In this document: piece after piece, positions 1 to 7,291 of the stretch | Numbering within the stretch: the stretch's first letter is position 1 | Layout: each line of letters opens with the position of its first letter | Notes under the pieces: generated by a model | What the model was told of the DNA's origin: nothing | The model's input: only the letters and a program-made list of their open reading frames with translations | Databases searched by the model: none | Assembly (NCBI GenBank): GCA_036011305.1 | Contig: DASCNA010000264.1 | Location: forward strand, 1-12,505 | DNA: 12,505 bases | Direction: 5' to 3' | Origin: DASCNA01 sp036011305 | GTDB taxonomy: Bacteria > Verrucomicrobiota > Lentisphaeria > Victivallales > GWF2-38-69 | Position numbers and translations under genes: made by a program

Positions 1-16
1 AAGTTTAAATATTAAA

Positions 17-47
17 CATTCTTATTTTAATTATTAAAATAAGAATG
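17..47. repeat. Perfect 15-bp inverted repeat in AT-rich DNA
   Basis: The arms at 17-31 and 33-47 are exact reverse complements around one central base, and the first arm begins CATTCTTATT. No T-run follows on the plus strand; the minus-strand side is AT-rich but not a clean U-tract. It could be a hairpin near the end of a gene left of the window, or a palindromic binding site. Function unknown. Confidence 0.5.
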
Positions 48-520
48 AATGAATAAAGGGTATCTATTGCATTTATAGCAATATTTGTGAACTTATCATT
101 ATACAGAAATATATAAAATTATTTATAATTATAATTTGACTTTTCTGATCAACTATTTAGATTAGAAAATTAATTATAAAATACCTAATCTTGGTATTAA
201 GATTCATACAGGAGTTTCAAATGAGTGAATAAATATTAGAAAATGTTGTAAAAATAAATATTCTTTGATTAAAGAATACATCGTATAAGATTTCAATATC
301 ATGATAATTCTTGTACAAATTTATTAACACAATTTCTTTTATGTGTCATCACTCGGAACTCATATTTCCACTTTGACTTTCAAAATTATTTTATATTGCC
401 TTTCCCAAGAATATGTCCTTTTCCTAGAATATATTTATAAGAGCTTTATTCCTATTTTGCTGTTCAACACTTCTGACACATGAGTAGAGATAACAAGAAC
501 TTGTTGAAAAGGAAAATTAA
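48..520. other. Non-coding stretch upstream of the MFS transporter gene
   Basis: I see no gene here. It holds a hairpin with arms TATTCTTT (259-266) and AAAGAATA (271-278), a smaller repeat AATACC/GGTATT (180-185/193-198), and an 8-bp inverted pair ATGTGTCA (341-348)/TGACACAT (474-481) that brackets the likely 5' leader of the transporter. A four-codon ORF (ATG AGT GAA TAA, 221-232) sits 6 bases after GGAG (211-214). The only promoter-like pair is TTGACT (373-378) with TATTGC (394-399), whose 15-bp spacer is short, so the promoter of the downstream gene is not fixed. Confidence 0.4.
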
Positions 521-1750
521 ATGAATAATAAAAAAACAAATAATAGTATACTACTTATTTTGATGGGAGTAATTGTAGTTGATGTAATGGGATTTGGCCT
601 CGTATTGCCTTTGCTTCCAAATATTTTTATTGGTGGAAGCTACACTCTACTGCCTGGGAGTTACACTCCTTTGCTTAAAGACATCATTTATGCATTAGCA
701 TTCACTATATATCCACTAGGTTGTTTCTTTGGAAGTCCGATTTTGGGCAAATTGTCAGATCGCTATGGACGCAAGAGCATACTTATAACATGCTTGATAC
801 TGAATGGCATTAGTTATATTATATGCGGGCTTGCCATCTTTTGGCATTCTGCTGCAATTTTTATTTTCGGAAGGCTGATTTCTGGATTTTTTTCCGGAAG
901 TTATGATATAGCACAGGCTGCTACTGTGGATATAAGTACACATGAAAATAAAGTCCGCAATATGAGCTGGATTAGTTTTGCTGTAGCAATTGGAATTATC
1001 ATAGGCCCTATTCTGGCAACTGTAACTTCCAATCAAAAATTGATTTCGGGTGCTTCAGTTATTACACCTTTTTGGATAGCAGGTGGTTTATCAATTCTCA
1101 ATGCACTTTTTATTATCATTTCATTTCATGAAACTAATAAAATGAAAGATAAAGTAAAAATTAATCTACTAAAACTATTTTCATCATTCACATTTATATT
1201 CAAAGATAGACGCGTCATTCTGTTTGGAGCAATAACGTTTCTATACTCTTTTAGCTGGGGACTTTATATCGTTTCTATGCCACTTATTTTAAAAAATTAT
1301 TTTGGATATGGCATAACCGCCTCGGGAATACTGTTCAGTCTTATGGGAGTTGGTGTTGCTTTTTCAATATTATTTATTCAAAAAATACTTCTGAAAAAAT
1401 TTACGTTGAAACGTTTATATGGATATGCAACAATTGGTATGTGCATTACAGCTTTATTTTCAGGAATTATTCCAATTATTACAATTGAACTGATTGGAGG
1501 ATTTTTTATTGGTACTTTTCATATCCTGGCATATGCCAGTTTATTGGGAATGTGTTCAAATAGCGTTTCAGGAAAAGAGCAAGGCCTTATTATGGGAGGT
1601 CTAGCTTCAGTAGGTAACCTTGCCTTTTTGGTTTCAGGAACATTACTTCCACTATTGGTATCGGTAAATATTTTCCTGCCGCTAATAATGGTAGGTATTG
1701 TATTCTTATCAGGAAGTATTTTGATGCTTGCTAAAGCAAAAGCAGCTTAG
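521..1750 (+). CDS. MFS drug/H+ antiporter-like efflux transporter
   Basis: Probable inner-membrane proton-driven exporter of the major facilitator superfamily, closest in style to the 12-TM drug antiporters (TetA/MdtG-like). Length, 409 aa, is normal. The first helix carries a motif D-like stretch, DVMGFGLVLP (residues 21-30). Motif A follows TM2 as GKLSDRYGRK (76-85), with the conserved D80, R81, G83 and R84. A TM4-like GRLISG lies at 117-122. In TM5 GIIIGP (158-163) is a partial motif C, the antiporter signature, without its terminal glycines. Polar loops separate hydrophobic segments through to residue 405. The start is supported by AAAAGGA (507-513), 7 bases before ATG. The gene stands alone and converges on the PAS gene. 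Substrate cannot be told; tetracycline or another drug is only a family-level guess. Confidence 0.88.
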   Translation: MNNKKTNNSILLILMGVIVVDVMGFGLVLPLLPNIFIGGSYTLLPGSYTPLLKDIIYALAFTIYPLGCFFGSPILGKLSDRYGRKSILITCLILNGISYIICGLAIFWHSAAIFIFGRLISGFFSGSYDIAQAATVDISTHENKVRNMSWISFAVAIGIIIGPILATVTSNQKLISGASVITPFWIAGGLSILNALFIIISFHETNKMKDKVKINLLKLFSSFTFIFKDRRVILFGAITFLYSFSWGLYIVSMPLILKNYFGYGITASGILFSLMGVGVAFSILFIQKILLKKFTLKRLYGYATIGMCITALFSGIIPIITIELIGGFFIGTFHILAYASLLGMCSNSVSGKEQGLIMGGLASVGNLAFLVSGTLLPLLVSVNIFLPLIMVGIVFLSGSILMLAKAKAA

Positions 1751-1758
1751 ATTTACAT

Positions 1759-1807
1759 CCTTAGCCTTAGGCAATAAAAGTCTTAAAACTTTGAGCCTTG
1801 GGCTAGG
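1759..1807. terminator. Imperfect long hairpin between convergent genes
   Basis: Paired segments are CC/GG (1759-1760/1806-1807), TAGCC/GGCTA (1762-1766/1801-1805), AGGC/GCCT (1769-1772/1795-1798) and AAAGT/ACTTT (1777-1781/1788-1792), with a hexaloop. It begins 8 bases after the transporter stop, and its right arm contains the stop codon of the opposite-strand PAS gene. It could stop transcription from the left or both sides, but no strong T-run follows the stem, so intrinsic termination is not certain. Confidence 0.45.
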
Positions 1808-3593
1808 AATTACCAATTATCAAAATAACATATTTTTTATTATCAACATTTTTAGTAAACGATTTTACAGAAACTTTGATAATAGAATTATCTTTTTTTA
1901 CAATTCTGATTTTTTCATCTAAACCATTTTTAATAGAACCGTTTTTTGAAATTAAATCTAAATCATCTTTATGAAGAATATCTGACATCAAATGATGTTT
2001 TTTTGAACAAATTTCGTCAACACTGTATCCAGTAAGTTTTTCTGTTTCTTTATTTGTATAAATAGAATCTCCAAAGTCATTAATAATTATCACTCCATCT
2101 GAAAGAATATCAAAAGTAGCTTTTAAAAGTTCATGCAGCTCTTTGTTTTTTATTTCATCTGTAATATCTCTATCAAAAAAGGCAACACATTTATTACCGT
2201 TAAATTTAAGCGAAGTAGTTACTTTTCTAGCTACAATATGTCTTATTTCTCCATTAGGCCGTATTATTCTGAAATTCCTAATATCAGGCCAATCAAAAGC
2301 TTTTTCGAATTCTATCAGAGCTTCTCTATCGTCAGGATGAATACATGTCTCAAGCCAGAACGGATTTTTCATATCGATAAAACTTGAAACAGAATGACCG
2401 TAAATTACTTCTCTATATTTATTTGCGTAAACCATTTTCTTTGAAACACAGTCAATAATACAGAAAGCTTCTTTTGTGTCATCTAAAGCTTCTTTCAATA
2501 TTTCATTTATGTCCTTAGCTTTTTTTTCCTCACTAATATCCCTGCAGAAAAAAGCAACACACTCTTCTCCGCCATAATTAATTGCAGTGTGTCTTGTTTC
2601 TATCCACCTTATATCACTTTTATTTTTTATGATTCTAAAGACATTTTTGCGCGGCCATCTACCATTTTTTATATAACTTTCCTGAACCTGTTTATCATCA
2701 GGATGAATATATTTGCCTAATTCATTACTCAATACTGATTTTGAAGAATTATAATTCTTCTCAGATATACCGTAATTTTCTCTACATGACTTATTTAAAT
2801 ACAGGTATTTTCCTGTTGAAACTTTATATACACAGACACCTTCCTTCATAGCATTTATTGATAAATCCAAAATTAATCTGTGTTCTTCAGCCAATTTGTG
2901 TTCAGTAATATCGACAAAAAGTCCGATGATACCAATTACTGAATTTTGATTATCATAAATAGGATGTTTAGAAATAATTCCCCATTTTTTCTTTCTGCTT
3001 CCAGGTATGTGTTTTTCAATATTAGTTACAGATTTGCCTGACTTAAAAACCTCTACATCCTGCTTATGGTTAACAGCAGCATCTTTTGATGCAAAGAAGT
3101 TTTTATCAGATTTGCCCAGTACATTATATTTTTTATCCAAAGACACATTTTTTAAAAAAGCATCATTGGCAGCGATGTAATCTAAATTAGAATTTTTTAT
3201 ATAACAGATATAAGGATTGGATTTCAAAAGAGCTGTTATAACTACACTCGTCTGCTCAAGAACATCTCCAATTCTATTAACATCAGTAAGAATTCTATCA
3301 AGTGTTTGACGCCCTGAATGTTTGTCTGTTCCTGCCAGCATAAATGCTGTTTGAGTAGATTTAGACAACCTGCTACTTGCCTGTAGTTTGCTAGGTTTGA
3401 GATCTGAAATACAATCAACCGAAACATCTAAAATTTCAGCAAGCTGTTTTACTATATTTTCAGAAGGAGTTCTCTTAGCATTTTCCCACCCCCACAATGT
3501 AGCCCTGCTGACTTTAGCCTTTTCACAGAAAAGTTTACTTGAAAACCTTTTCTCTTTACGTATTTCTTTAAATTTTTGATGATAAAACTTCAT
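1803..3593 (-). CDS. XRE-type HTH regulator with four tandem PAS domains
   Basis: The 596-aa protein starts with a Cro/CI-type helix-turn-helix (about residues 6-60; recognition region VSRATLWGWENAKRTP). Four PAS/PAC modules follow, at about 125-233, 242-358, 370-482 and 488-593. PAS2 and PAS3 carry the typical HPDD loop (297-300, 419-422) and an F-x-RDI closing strand; PAS4 has HKDD (551-554). There is no histidine kinase, GGDEF, EAL or sigma-54 domain, so the output is presumably DNA binding tuned by the PAS sensors. No transmembrane segment is visible, which suggests a cytoplasmic sensor. No Shine-Dalgarno precedes the ATG, but the HTH starts at once and an in-frame stop lies upstream, so no earlier ATG fits. 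Translation may be coupled to the small ORF at 3568-3660. It lies 95 bp downstream of the TolC-like lipoprotein gene. Ligand and targets unknown. Confidence 0.85.
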   Translation of the reverse strand: MKFYHQKFKEIRKEKRFSSKLFCEKAKVSRATLWGWENAKRTPSENIVKQLAEILDVSVDCISDLKPSKLQASSRLSKSTQTAFMLAGTDKHSGRQTLDRILTDVNRIGDVLEQTSVVITALLKSNPYICYIKNSNLDYIAANDAFLKNVSLDKKYNVLGKSDKNFFASKDAAVNHKQDVEVFKSGKSVTNIEKHIPGSRKKKWGIISKHPIYDNQNSVIGIIGLFVDITEHKLAEEHRLILDLSINAMKEGVCVYKVSTGKYLYLNKSCRENYGISEKNYNSSKSVLSNELGKYIHPDDKQVQESYIKNGRWPRKNVFRIIKNKSDIRWIETRHTAINYGGEECVAFFCRDISEEKKAKDINEILKEALDDTKEAFCIIDCVSKKMVYANKYREVIYGHSVSSFIDMKNPFWLETCIHPDDREALIEFEKAFDWPDIRNFRIIRPNGEIRHIVARKVTTSLKFNGNKCVAFFDRDITDEIKNKELHELLKATFDILSDGVIIINDFGDSIYTNKETEKLTGYSVDEICSKKHHLMSDILHKDDLDLISKNGSIKNGLDEKIRIVKKDNSIIKVSVKSFTKNVDNKKYVILIIGNS

Positions 3594-3660
3594 TGTTGAA
3601 CTGACTGCTATTTATTAAAGACTGCATATGGATAATAATATTACAAAGACTGAGTAACAT
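3568..3660 (-). CDS. 30-codon ORF overlapping the start of the XRE-PAS gene
   Basis: An AAGGAG box (3671-3666, minus strand) lies 5 bases before an ATG at 3660, the best ribosome site in the gap between the lipoprotein gene and the PAS gene. The frame runs 30 codons (begins MLLSLCNIII) and ends at 3568, 25 bases inside the XRE-PAS gene in another frame. The PAS gene has no such site of its own, so this may be a translational coupling leader. The peptide resembles nothing I know. It could also be a chance ORF. Confidence 0.3.
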   Translation of the reverse strand: MLLSLCNIIIHMQSLINSSQFNNEVLSSKI

Positions 3661-3688
3661 TCATACTCCTTACAGGATAATGATCAAG

Positions 3689-4735
3689 CTAATAACTAAA
3701 CTTTCCAACGGTGAAGTTTAATATAGACTTTGCTTTCATAAAATCTATACATGAAGTCACATAATCACTTTCAGATCCAATCAATTCATTTTGAGCATGG
3801 TTTAATGATAAGAGATCAACTTTTCCATCATTATACTCTTTTCTCACATGATCTCGTCTTGATCTTCTTTCTTTTAAAATTTCTGCTGCTTTTTTTAATT
3901 TAACAGCAGAAGATTTCAGCTGATTATAATTTTTACTTACTAGTTTATCTGGTAAAGATCCTGCTGAGGTTTTAAGACATTTTCCTCTTGAAATTGTTGA
4001 GGAGGATTCTACTATATCTATGAATTCTCTCTGAAGTTTCTTATCAGCATTAAGTTCTTTATTTAATCTAATATAGTAATCTTCACTGGGAATTTGAGCA
4101 TTGCCTGTAAAATTAATTGGTGCAAATTTTGTATTAGAGTTTAAAACTAATTCAGTTAGCCCCAAATTAGCCAGTTTTTCTTTATTAATCCGCATCATAG
4201 TTTTATTTTCTTCTAATTTTACCTCTACGCTTTTTTCAGCTATTTTGTAATCAGATAATTTATCTGAAGAAATGTTATTTTTTTTAGCCGCATCTTCTAT
4301 CGTCACCTTATAAAAAATCAGATCTCCAAGATTTATCTGAGAACCAGATCTATACTTAAGAATTTTATAATAAGTTAAAACGGTATCTTCTATTAAAATT
4401 TCTTTAATATTATTATATGCATATTCTTGTCCGTGAGTTTCTACCTGCTTATCCAGTACCCCAAGTATTTTATTAAATGTATTCTCAGAGGTATTTAAAT
4501 TTGCATTGAAGCGGCTTGAAATTGATTTAAAGTATTCCGAATTAGCTCGAACTAAATTCTTCCGTGCTGTTTTATATGTAGGATTATTTACAAGAACAGA
4601 ATTCACTGCTGTTTTCAAAGTTAATTCATGTGTGTCATCGGTTGCGTGTTTTCTATCTGCGACACAACCTGTTAATCCATAGCAAATTATTGACACAAAA
4701 AATAGTACATAAAATTTTGTCAGTAAGTTTTTCAT
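3689..4735 (-). CDS. TolC/OEP-family outer-membrane lipoprotein, short
   Basis: The N-terminus is a lipoprotein signal peptide: KNLLTK, a hydrophobic stretch (about 8-20), then lipobox LTGC with the lipidated cysteine at 24. Valine at 25 gives no inner-membrane retention signal, so outer-membrane sorting is expected. The mature part looks like the outer-membrane efflux family: LTLKTAVNSVLVNNPTYKTA (38-57) is the usual opening helix, and the end (about 300-345: YNDGKVDLLSLNHAQNELIG, then an A-K-S-I-L helix and TVGK) matches the closing helices. At 348 aa it is about 100 residues shorter than typical TolC proteins; the stretches that would form barrel strands look reduced. It may be a diverged adaptor or an internally deleted relic. 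GAGGTAA (4748-4742) precedes ATG by 6 bases. No membrane-fusion or pump gene is adjacent; the ABC pair at 5422-7228 is the nearest exporter, on the opposite strand. Confidence 0.7.
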   Translation of the reverse strand: MKNLLTKFYVLFFVSIICYGLTGCVADRKHATDDTHELTLKTAVNSVLVNNPTYKTARKNLVRANSEYFKSISSRFNANLNTSENTFNKILGVLDKQVETHGQEYAYNNIKEILIEDTVLTYYKILKYRSGSQINLGDLIFYKVTIEDAAKKNNISSDKLSDYKIAEKSVEVKLEENKTMMRINKEKLANLGLTELVLNSNTKFAPINFTGNAQIPSEDYYIRLNKELNADKKLQREFIDIVESSSTISRGKCLKTSAGSLPDKLVSKNYNQLKSSAVKLKKAAEILKERRSRRDHVRKEYNDGKVDLLSLNHAQNELIGSESDYVTSCIDFMKAKSILNFTVGKFSY

Positions 4736-4787
4736 TATAATTTACCTCGAATCATTTAATATGTAATTTTAAGAACTTTATCATGTC

Positions 4788-4793
4788 ATTATA
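4788..4793 (-). promoter_or_regulatory. Candidate -10 box for the TolC-like lipoprotein gene
   Basis: A perfect TATAAT reads leftward at 4793-4788, about 52 bases before the lipoprotein ATG. No good -35 box lies 16-18 bases upstream of it, so the promoter is weak, activator-dependent or mis-assigned. Confidence 0.3.
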
Positions 4794-4986
4794 ATATATT
4801 TCGAATGTTTTTTTATCTCATAAAATTTTTATTCCATGTTGAATCTAATTTATAATTATTTTATTCAAGATTAAAATTCAATTTTATATTTTAAAATATT
4901 TTTTAAAGAAAGACTTGTATTTCATAAGAGAGTATAATATTTTTAAAGAAATTTAACCTTCCAAATAATTTAAGGTATTTAGGAAA

Positions 4987-5055
4987 ATGAATAATTTTGT
5001 TAACAATCAAGGAAGAAGTTCAGCGGATTGCGTAGTTGTGCCGATATTAGGCTAG
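4987..5055 (+). CDS. 22-codon ORF of unknown nature
   Basis: An ATG at 4987 is preceded by AGGA (4981-4984), and a TATAAT box lies about 50 bases upstream (4933-4938). The peptide starts MNNFVNNQGRSS and ends in a hydrophobic VVVPILG. I do not recognise it. It may be a small peptide gene, the start of a lost gene, or chance; the spacing from the ribosome site is only 2-3 bases, which is poor. Confidence 0.18.
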   Translation: MNNFVNNQGRSSADCVVVPILG

Positions 5056-5069
5056 CGCAGTTTTATGAA

Positions 5070-5099
5070 TTGATTCAAATATTTTGCTACTGACATAAT
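5070..5099 (+). promoter_or_regulatory. Candidate sigma-70 promoter for the ABC exporter operon
   Basis: TTGATT (5070-5075) and CATAAT (5094-5099) are separated by 18 bp, and TGA directly before the -10 box makes an extended -10 motif. Transcription would start near 5106, giving a leader of about 315 bases before the ABC ATPase gene. Prediction by eye only. Confidence 0.35.
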
Positions 5100-5351
5100 G
5101 TCCAGTGAATGAGTGTTTGATATGATTGTTAGTGTTTTTTTCCTGATTTCCAACTTCAAGAGCACTTTTAATTACGAATAAAACAATATTTTTTATACAT
5201 TTTTTCTCTTTAAAAATTCTCAAAAAGTAAAATTAACAGGCACAATAAAGATAAAACATCCAGTCATACCACCTGATCAATTCAGAAAAATCAGCTACAA
5301 AACATCTATACCAATCTTCTATCAACTGAATTAAAAACAGGAGAATATATT

Positions 5352-5372
5352 ATGCCGGAAATAAAATTTTAA
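5352..5372 (+). CDS. Six-codon leader ORF upstream of the ABC ATPase gene
   Basis: AGGAG (5339-5343) lies 8 bases before ATG, and the frame reads MPEIKF then TAA, ending 49 bases before the ABC ATPase start. The ribosome site is as good as those of real genes here. It could be a regulatory leader peptide or the start of a vanished gene; no attenuator hairpin is obvious next to it. Confidence 0.25.
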   Translation: MPEIKF

Positions 5373-5421
5373 ATTTACTGAGAATAGCAAAAAAGTACAA
5401 AAAAATACAATGAGGTAGAAA

Positions 5422-6372
5422 ATGATTGAAAATATAATCCAAATCAAAAATATAAATAAAACATACAATAAAGCTAAATCTAAAAAAACATTCAAAGCTG
5501 TGGATAATGTCAGTTTTGACGTTGAATCTGGAACATGTTTTGGTTTCTTAGGCCCAAACGGTGCTGGAAAATCAACAACGATGAAAATGCTTTACAGTAG
5601 AATAAACCGTGATTCAAAACCAAAAGGCAAAATGAAAGTTTTGGGTTACGATCCGGGCAAATACCCTTTAAAAGTAAAATACCATACCGGAGTAGTTCCA
5701 CAGGAAGATAACCTTGATGAAGAGATCAGTGTTTATCAGAATTTAAAAATTTATGCAAAATTTTACGGAATGAATGATAAAGATTCGAGAAAACGCATAG
5801 ATGATTTACTTGGTTTCATGGAACTGACGGAAAAGGCAAAGGCTTCAACAAAAGAACTGTCAGGCGGGATGAAACGAAGACTTGTTATAGCGAGAGCACT
5901 GTTACATGAACCTAAGCTTCTGATTCTGGATGAACCAACAACTGGACTTGATCCGCAGGTTCGTCACACAATCTGGAAAAAGCTCAGGGAATTAAAAAGC
6001 AATGGCATGACAATTCTATTAACCACCCATTATATGGATGAAGCCTATCAGATTTGTGACAGCATCATTATTATGGATAAAGGGAAAAAAGTTATAGAAG
6101 GCTGCCCTAAAAAGCTTTTGTCTGAAAGTCTGGAAAATTATGTAATGGAATTAATTAAAGGTAATAAAGAAGATATAGAAAAAATAGGTTACGATGAGAA
6201 GATTGTCAGAACAGATGATCTTCATGATCCACCGCATTACTATTCAAATGATTTTAATGCGCTTAAAAAAATTTCAGATAACTTGAACGGCGGCGAATTT
6301 TATCTTCGCCAAACAAATCTGGAGGATCTTTTCATGAAGCTGACCGGAAGGAGATTAAATGAGTTTCAGTAA
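5422..6372 (+). CDS. ABC-2 exporter ATP-binding subunit (NodI/DrrA type)
   Basis: A 316-aa cytoplasmic ATPase that would power the permease encoded next. All nucleotide-binding motifs are present: Walker A GPNGAGKST (44-52), Q-loop glutamine 94 in VVPQED, signature LSGGM (146-150), Walker B LLILDEP (166-172), D-loop GLDP (175-178) and H-loop histidine 203 in TTHYMDEA. The order and the C-terminal extension after about 235, ending in an LEDLFMKLTGR stretch, fit the NodI/DrrA group that exports polysaccharide, lipid-linked or drug substrates. GAGG (5412-5415) is 6 bases before ATG. The gene overlaps the permease gene by 14 bases, so the two are made together. It appears fully functional. The substrate cannot be read from the sequence. 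Confidence 0.93.
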   Translation: MIENIIQIKNINKTYNKAKSKKTFKAVDNVSFDVESGTCFGFLGPNGAGKSTTMKMLYSRINRDSKPKGKMKVLGYDPGKYPLKVKYHTGVVPQEDNLDEEISVYQNLKIYAKFYGMNDKDSRKRIDDLLGFMELTEKAKASTKELSGGMKRRLVIARALLHEPKLLILDEPTTGLDPQVRHTIWKKLRELKSNGMTILLTTHYMDEAYQICDSIIIMDKGKKVIEGCPKKLLSESLENYVMELIKGNKEDIEKIGYDEKIVRTDDLHDPPHYYSNDFNALKKISDNLNGGEFYLRQTNLEDLFMKLTGRRLNEFQ

Positions 6373-7228
6373 TTCAATTTCAAAGAAAAAATATAATATA
6401 AATCAATTCATACTGAGTTGGGTAAAAAGCTTAGCATCTATTGACATCGATACTGATGAGCCACCAGGTATTGTTAAAAGATTATACAGTGTATGGTTCA
6501 GACATTTCAGAGTATATACTAAAAATATATTTGCCAATGGATTTCCTCCATTTATAGAACCTTTGATTTTTCTTGTAGGCATTGGATTGGGACTTGGCAG
6601 TTATATTGCGAATGTTGATAATACACCGTATTTACAATACCTTGCGATGGGGCTGCCGTTGTCATCTGCTATGTTTTCAGCTGCTTTTGAATGTTCCTAT
6701 GGAACTTTTTATCGTATGGAATATTCAAAAACATATGAAGGTATGCTGACAAGCCCTTTGACCATAACAGATTTATTTATTGGAGAAATTATTTGGTGCG
6801 GAACAAAAGGCGCATTCTATTCAACAGCAGTAATTTCAGTATTCATTGTATGCGGTACGCTACCTTTGACACCAAGCTTAATACTGGTACCCTTTGTCGG
6901 AACATTGGTAGGCCTGATGTTCGGGGGACTTTCGCTTGTTTTTGTTACTTTTGTAAAATCAATGAATTCTCTGAACTTTTACATGTCTGGAGTACTAATG
7001 CCACTTTTTATGTTTTCAGGTATTATGTTCCCAGTAACAAATCTGCCAAAATCAATACAGTGGATCGTTGAAGTTTTTCCATTGGTGCATGCTGTTAGAT
7101 TACAACTGGCCATATGTAAATCTGAATTCACATACAGCCTGTTTATTGATCTGGCTTATTGTGTTGCTTTTATAATTTTCTTTACATGGCTTGCTACAAG
7201 AAAGCTGAAAGCAAAACTAATGAAATAA
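6359..7228 (+). CDS. ABC-2 exporter permease (NodJ type)
   Basis: A 289-aa inner-membrane permease of the ABC-2 family. After a polar N-terminus of about 60 residues there are about six hydrophobic segments (roughly 63-83, 97-115, 152-169, 173-199, 205-226, 262-280). The stretch YLAMGLPLSSAM (94-105), then FECSYGTFYRM and TYEGMLTSPL (125-134) and GEIIWCGTKG (142-151), is the hallmark of NodJ-like permeases. A late FSGIMFPVTNLP (219-230) is also typical. The start overlaps the ATPase gene by 14 bases and has its own AAGGAG (6348-6353), 5 bases before ATG, consistent with coupled translation. A terminator follows 4 bases after the stop, so the operon is just these two genes. Confidence 0.92.
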   Translation: MSFSNSISKKKYNINQFILSWVKSLASIDIDTDEPPGIVKRLYSVWFRHFRVYTKNIFANGFPPFIEPLIFLVGIGLGLGSYIANVDNTPYLQYLAMGLPLSSAMFSAAFECSYGTFYRMEYSKTYEGMLTSPLTITDLFIGEIIWCGTKGAFYSTAVISVFIVCGTLPLTPSLILVPFVGTLVGLMFGGLSLVFVTFVKSMNSLNFYMSGVLMPLFMFSGIMFPVTNLPKSIQWIVEVFPLVHAVRLQLAICKSEFTYSLFIDLAYCVAFIIFFTWLATRKLKAKLMK

Positions 7229-7232
7229 AATT

Positions 7233-7270
7233 AAAATGATTGTTGTTAATAAAAACGGCAATCATTTTTT
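7233..7270 (+). terminator. Rho-independent terminator of the ABC exporter operon
   Basis: AAAATGATTG (7233-7242) pairs with CAATCATTTT (7259-7268), extended inside by G-U pairs and a G-C, and runs into a T6 tract (7265-7270). It lies 4 bases after the permease stop. The A-rich left arm may also let it act on the opposite strand for the glycosyltransferase gene ending at 7292. Confidence 0.85.
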
Positions 7271-7291
7271 ATTACTATTTATACCCCATGT

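Larger units (their letters stand above)
4740..5421. other. 686-bp divergent spacer between lipoprotein and ABC genes
   Basis: No full gene is visible. The left part is very AT-rich and contains TATAAT boxes for both directions (minus 4793-4788; plus 4933-4938, without a well-placed -35). A patch near 5017-5060 is visibly richer in G+C than its surroundings. The right part holds a promoter candidate and a six-codon leader ORF, listed separately. The spacer could include remains of a lost gene, but no protein similarity is recognisable in any frame. Confidence 0.4.

Noticed and set aside
755..1036. 93-codon open frame on the minus strand
   Set aside because: It lies entirely inside the MFS gene, has low-complexity composition and no family resemblance; a shadow of the real frame.
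1728..1922. 64-codon plus-strand frame across the end of the MFS gene
   Set aside because: It overlaps both convergent genes and the hairpin between them and has no ribosome site; composition is not protein-like.
2133..2387. Plus-strand frames of 65 and 84 codons
   Set aside because: Both are antisense to the PAS domains of the sensor gene; no start signals.
4915..4938. TTGTAT and TATAAT as a plus-strand promoter
   Set aside because: The spacer is only 12 bp, too short for a sigma-70 promoter; only the -10 box is noted.
5017..5060. GCG-TAG / CTA-GCGC pairing in a GC-richer patch as a terminator
   Set aside because: The stem is only 3+3 pairs with a bulge and a 16-base loop, and no T-run directly follows.
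6793..7071. 92-codon plus-strand frame
   Set aside because: Lies in another frame within the ABC permease, whose membrane motifs are unmistakable.
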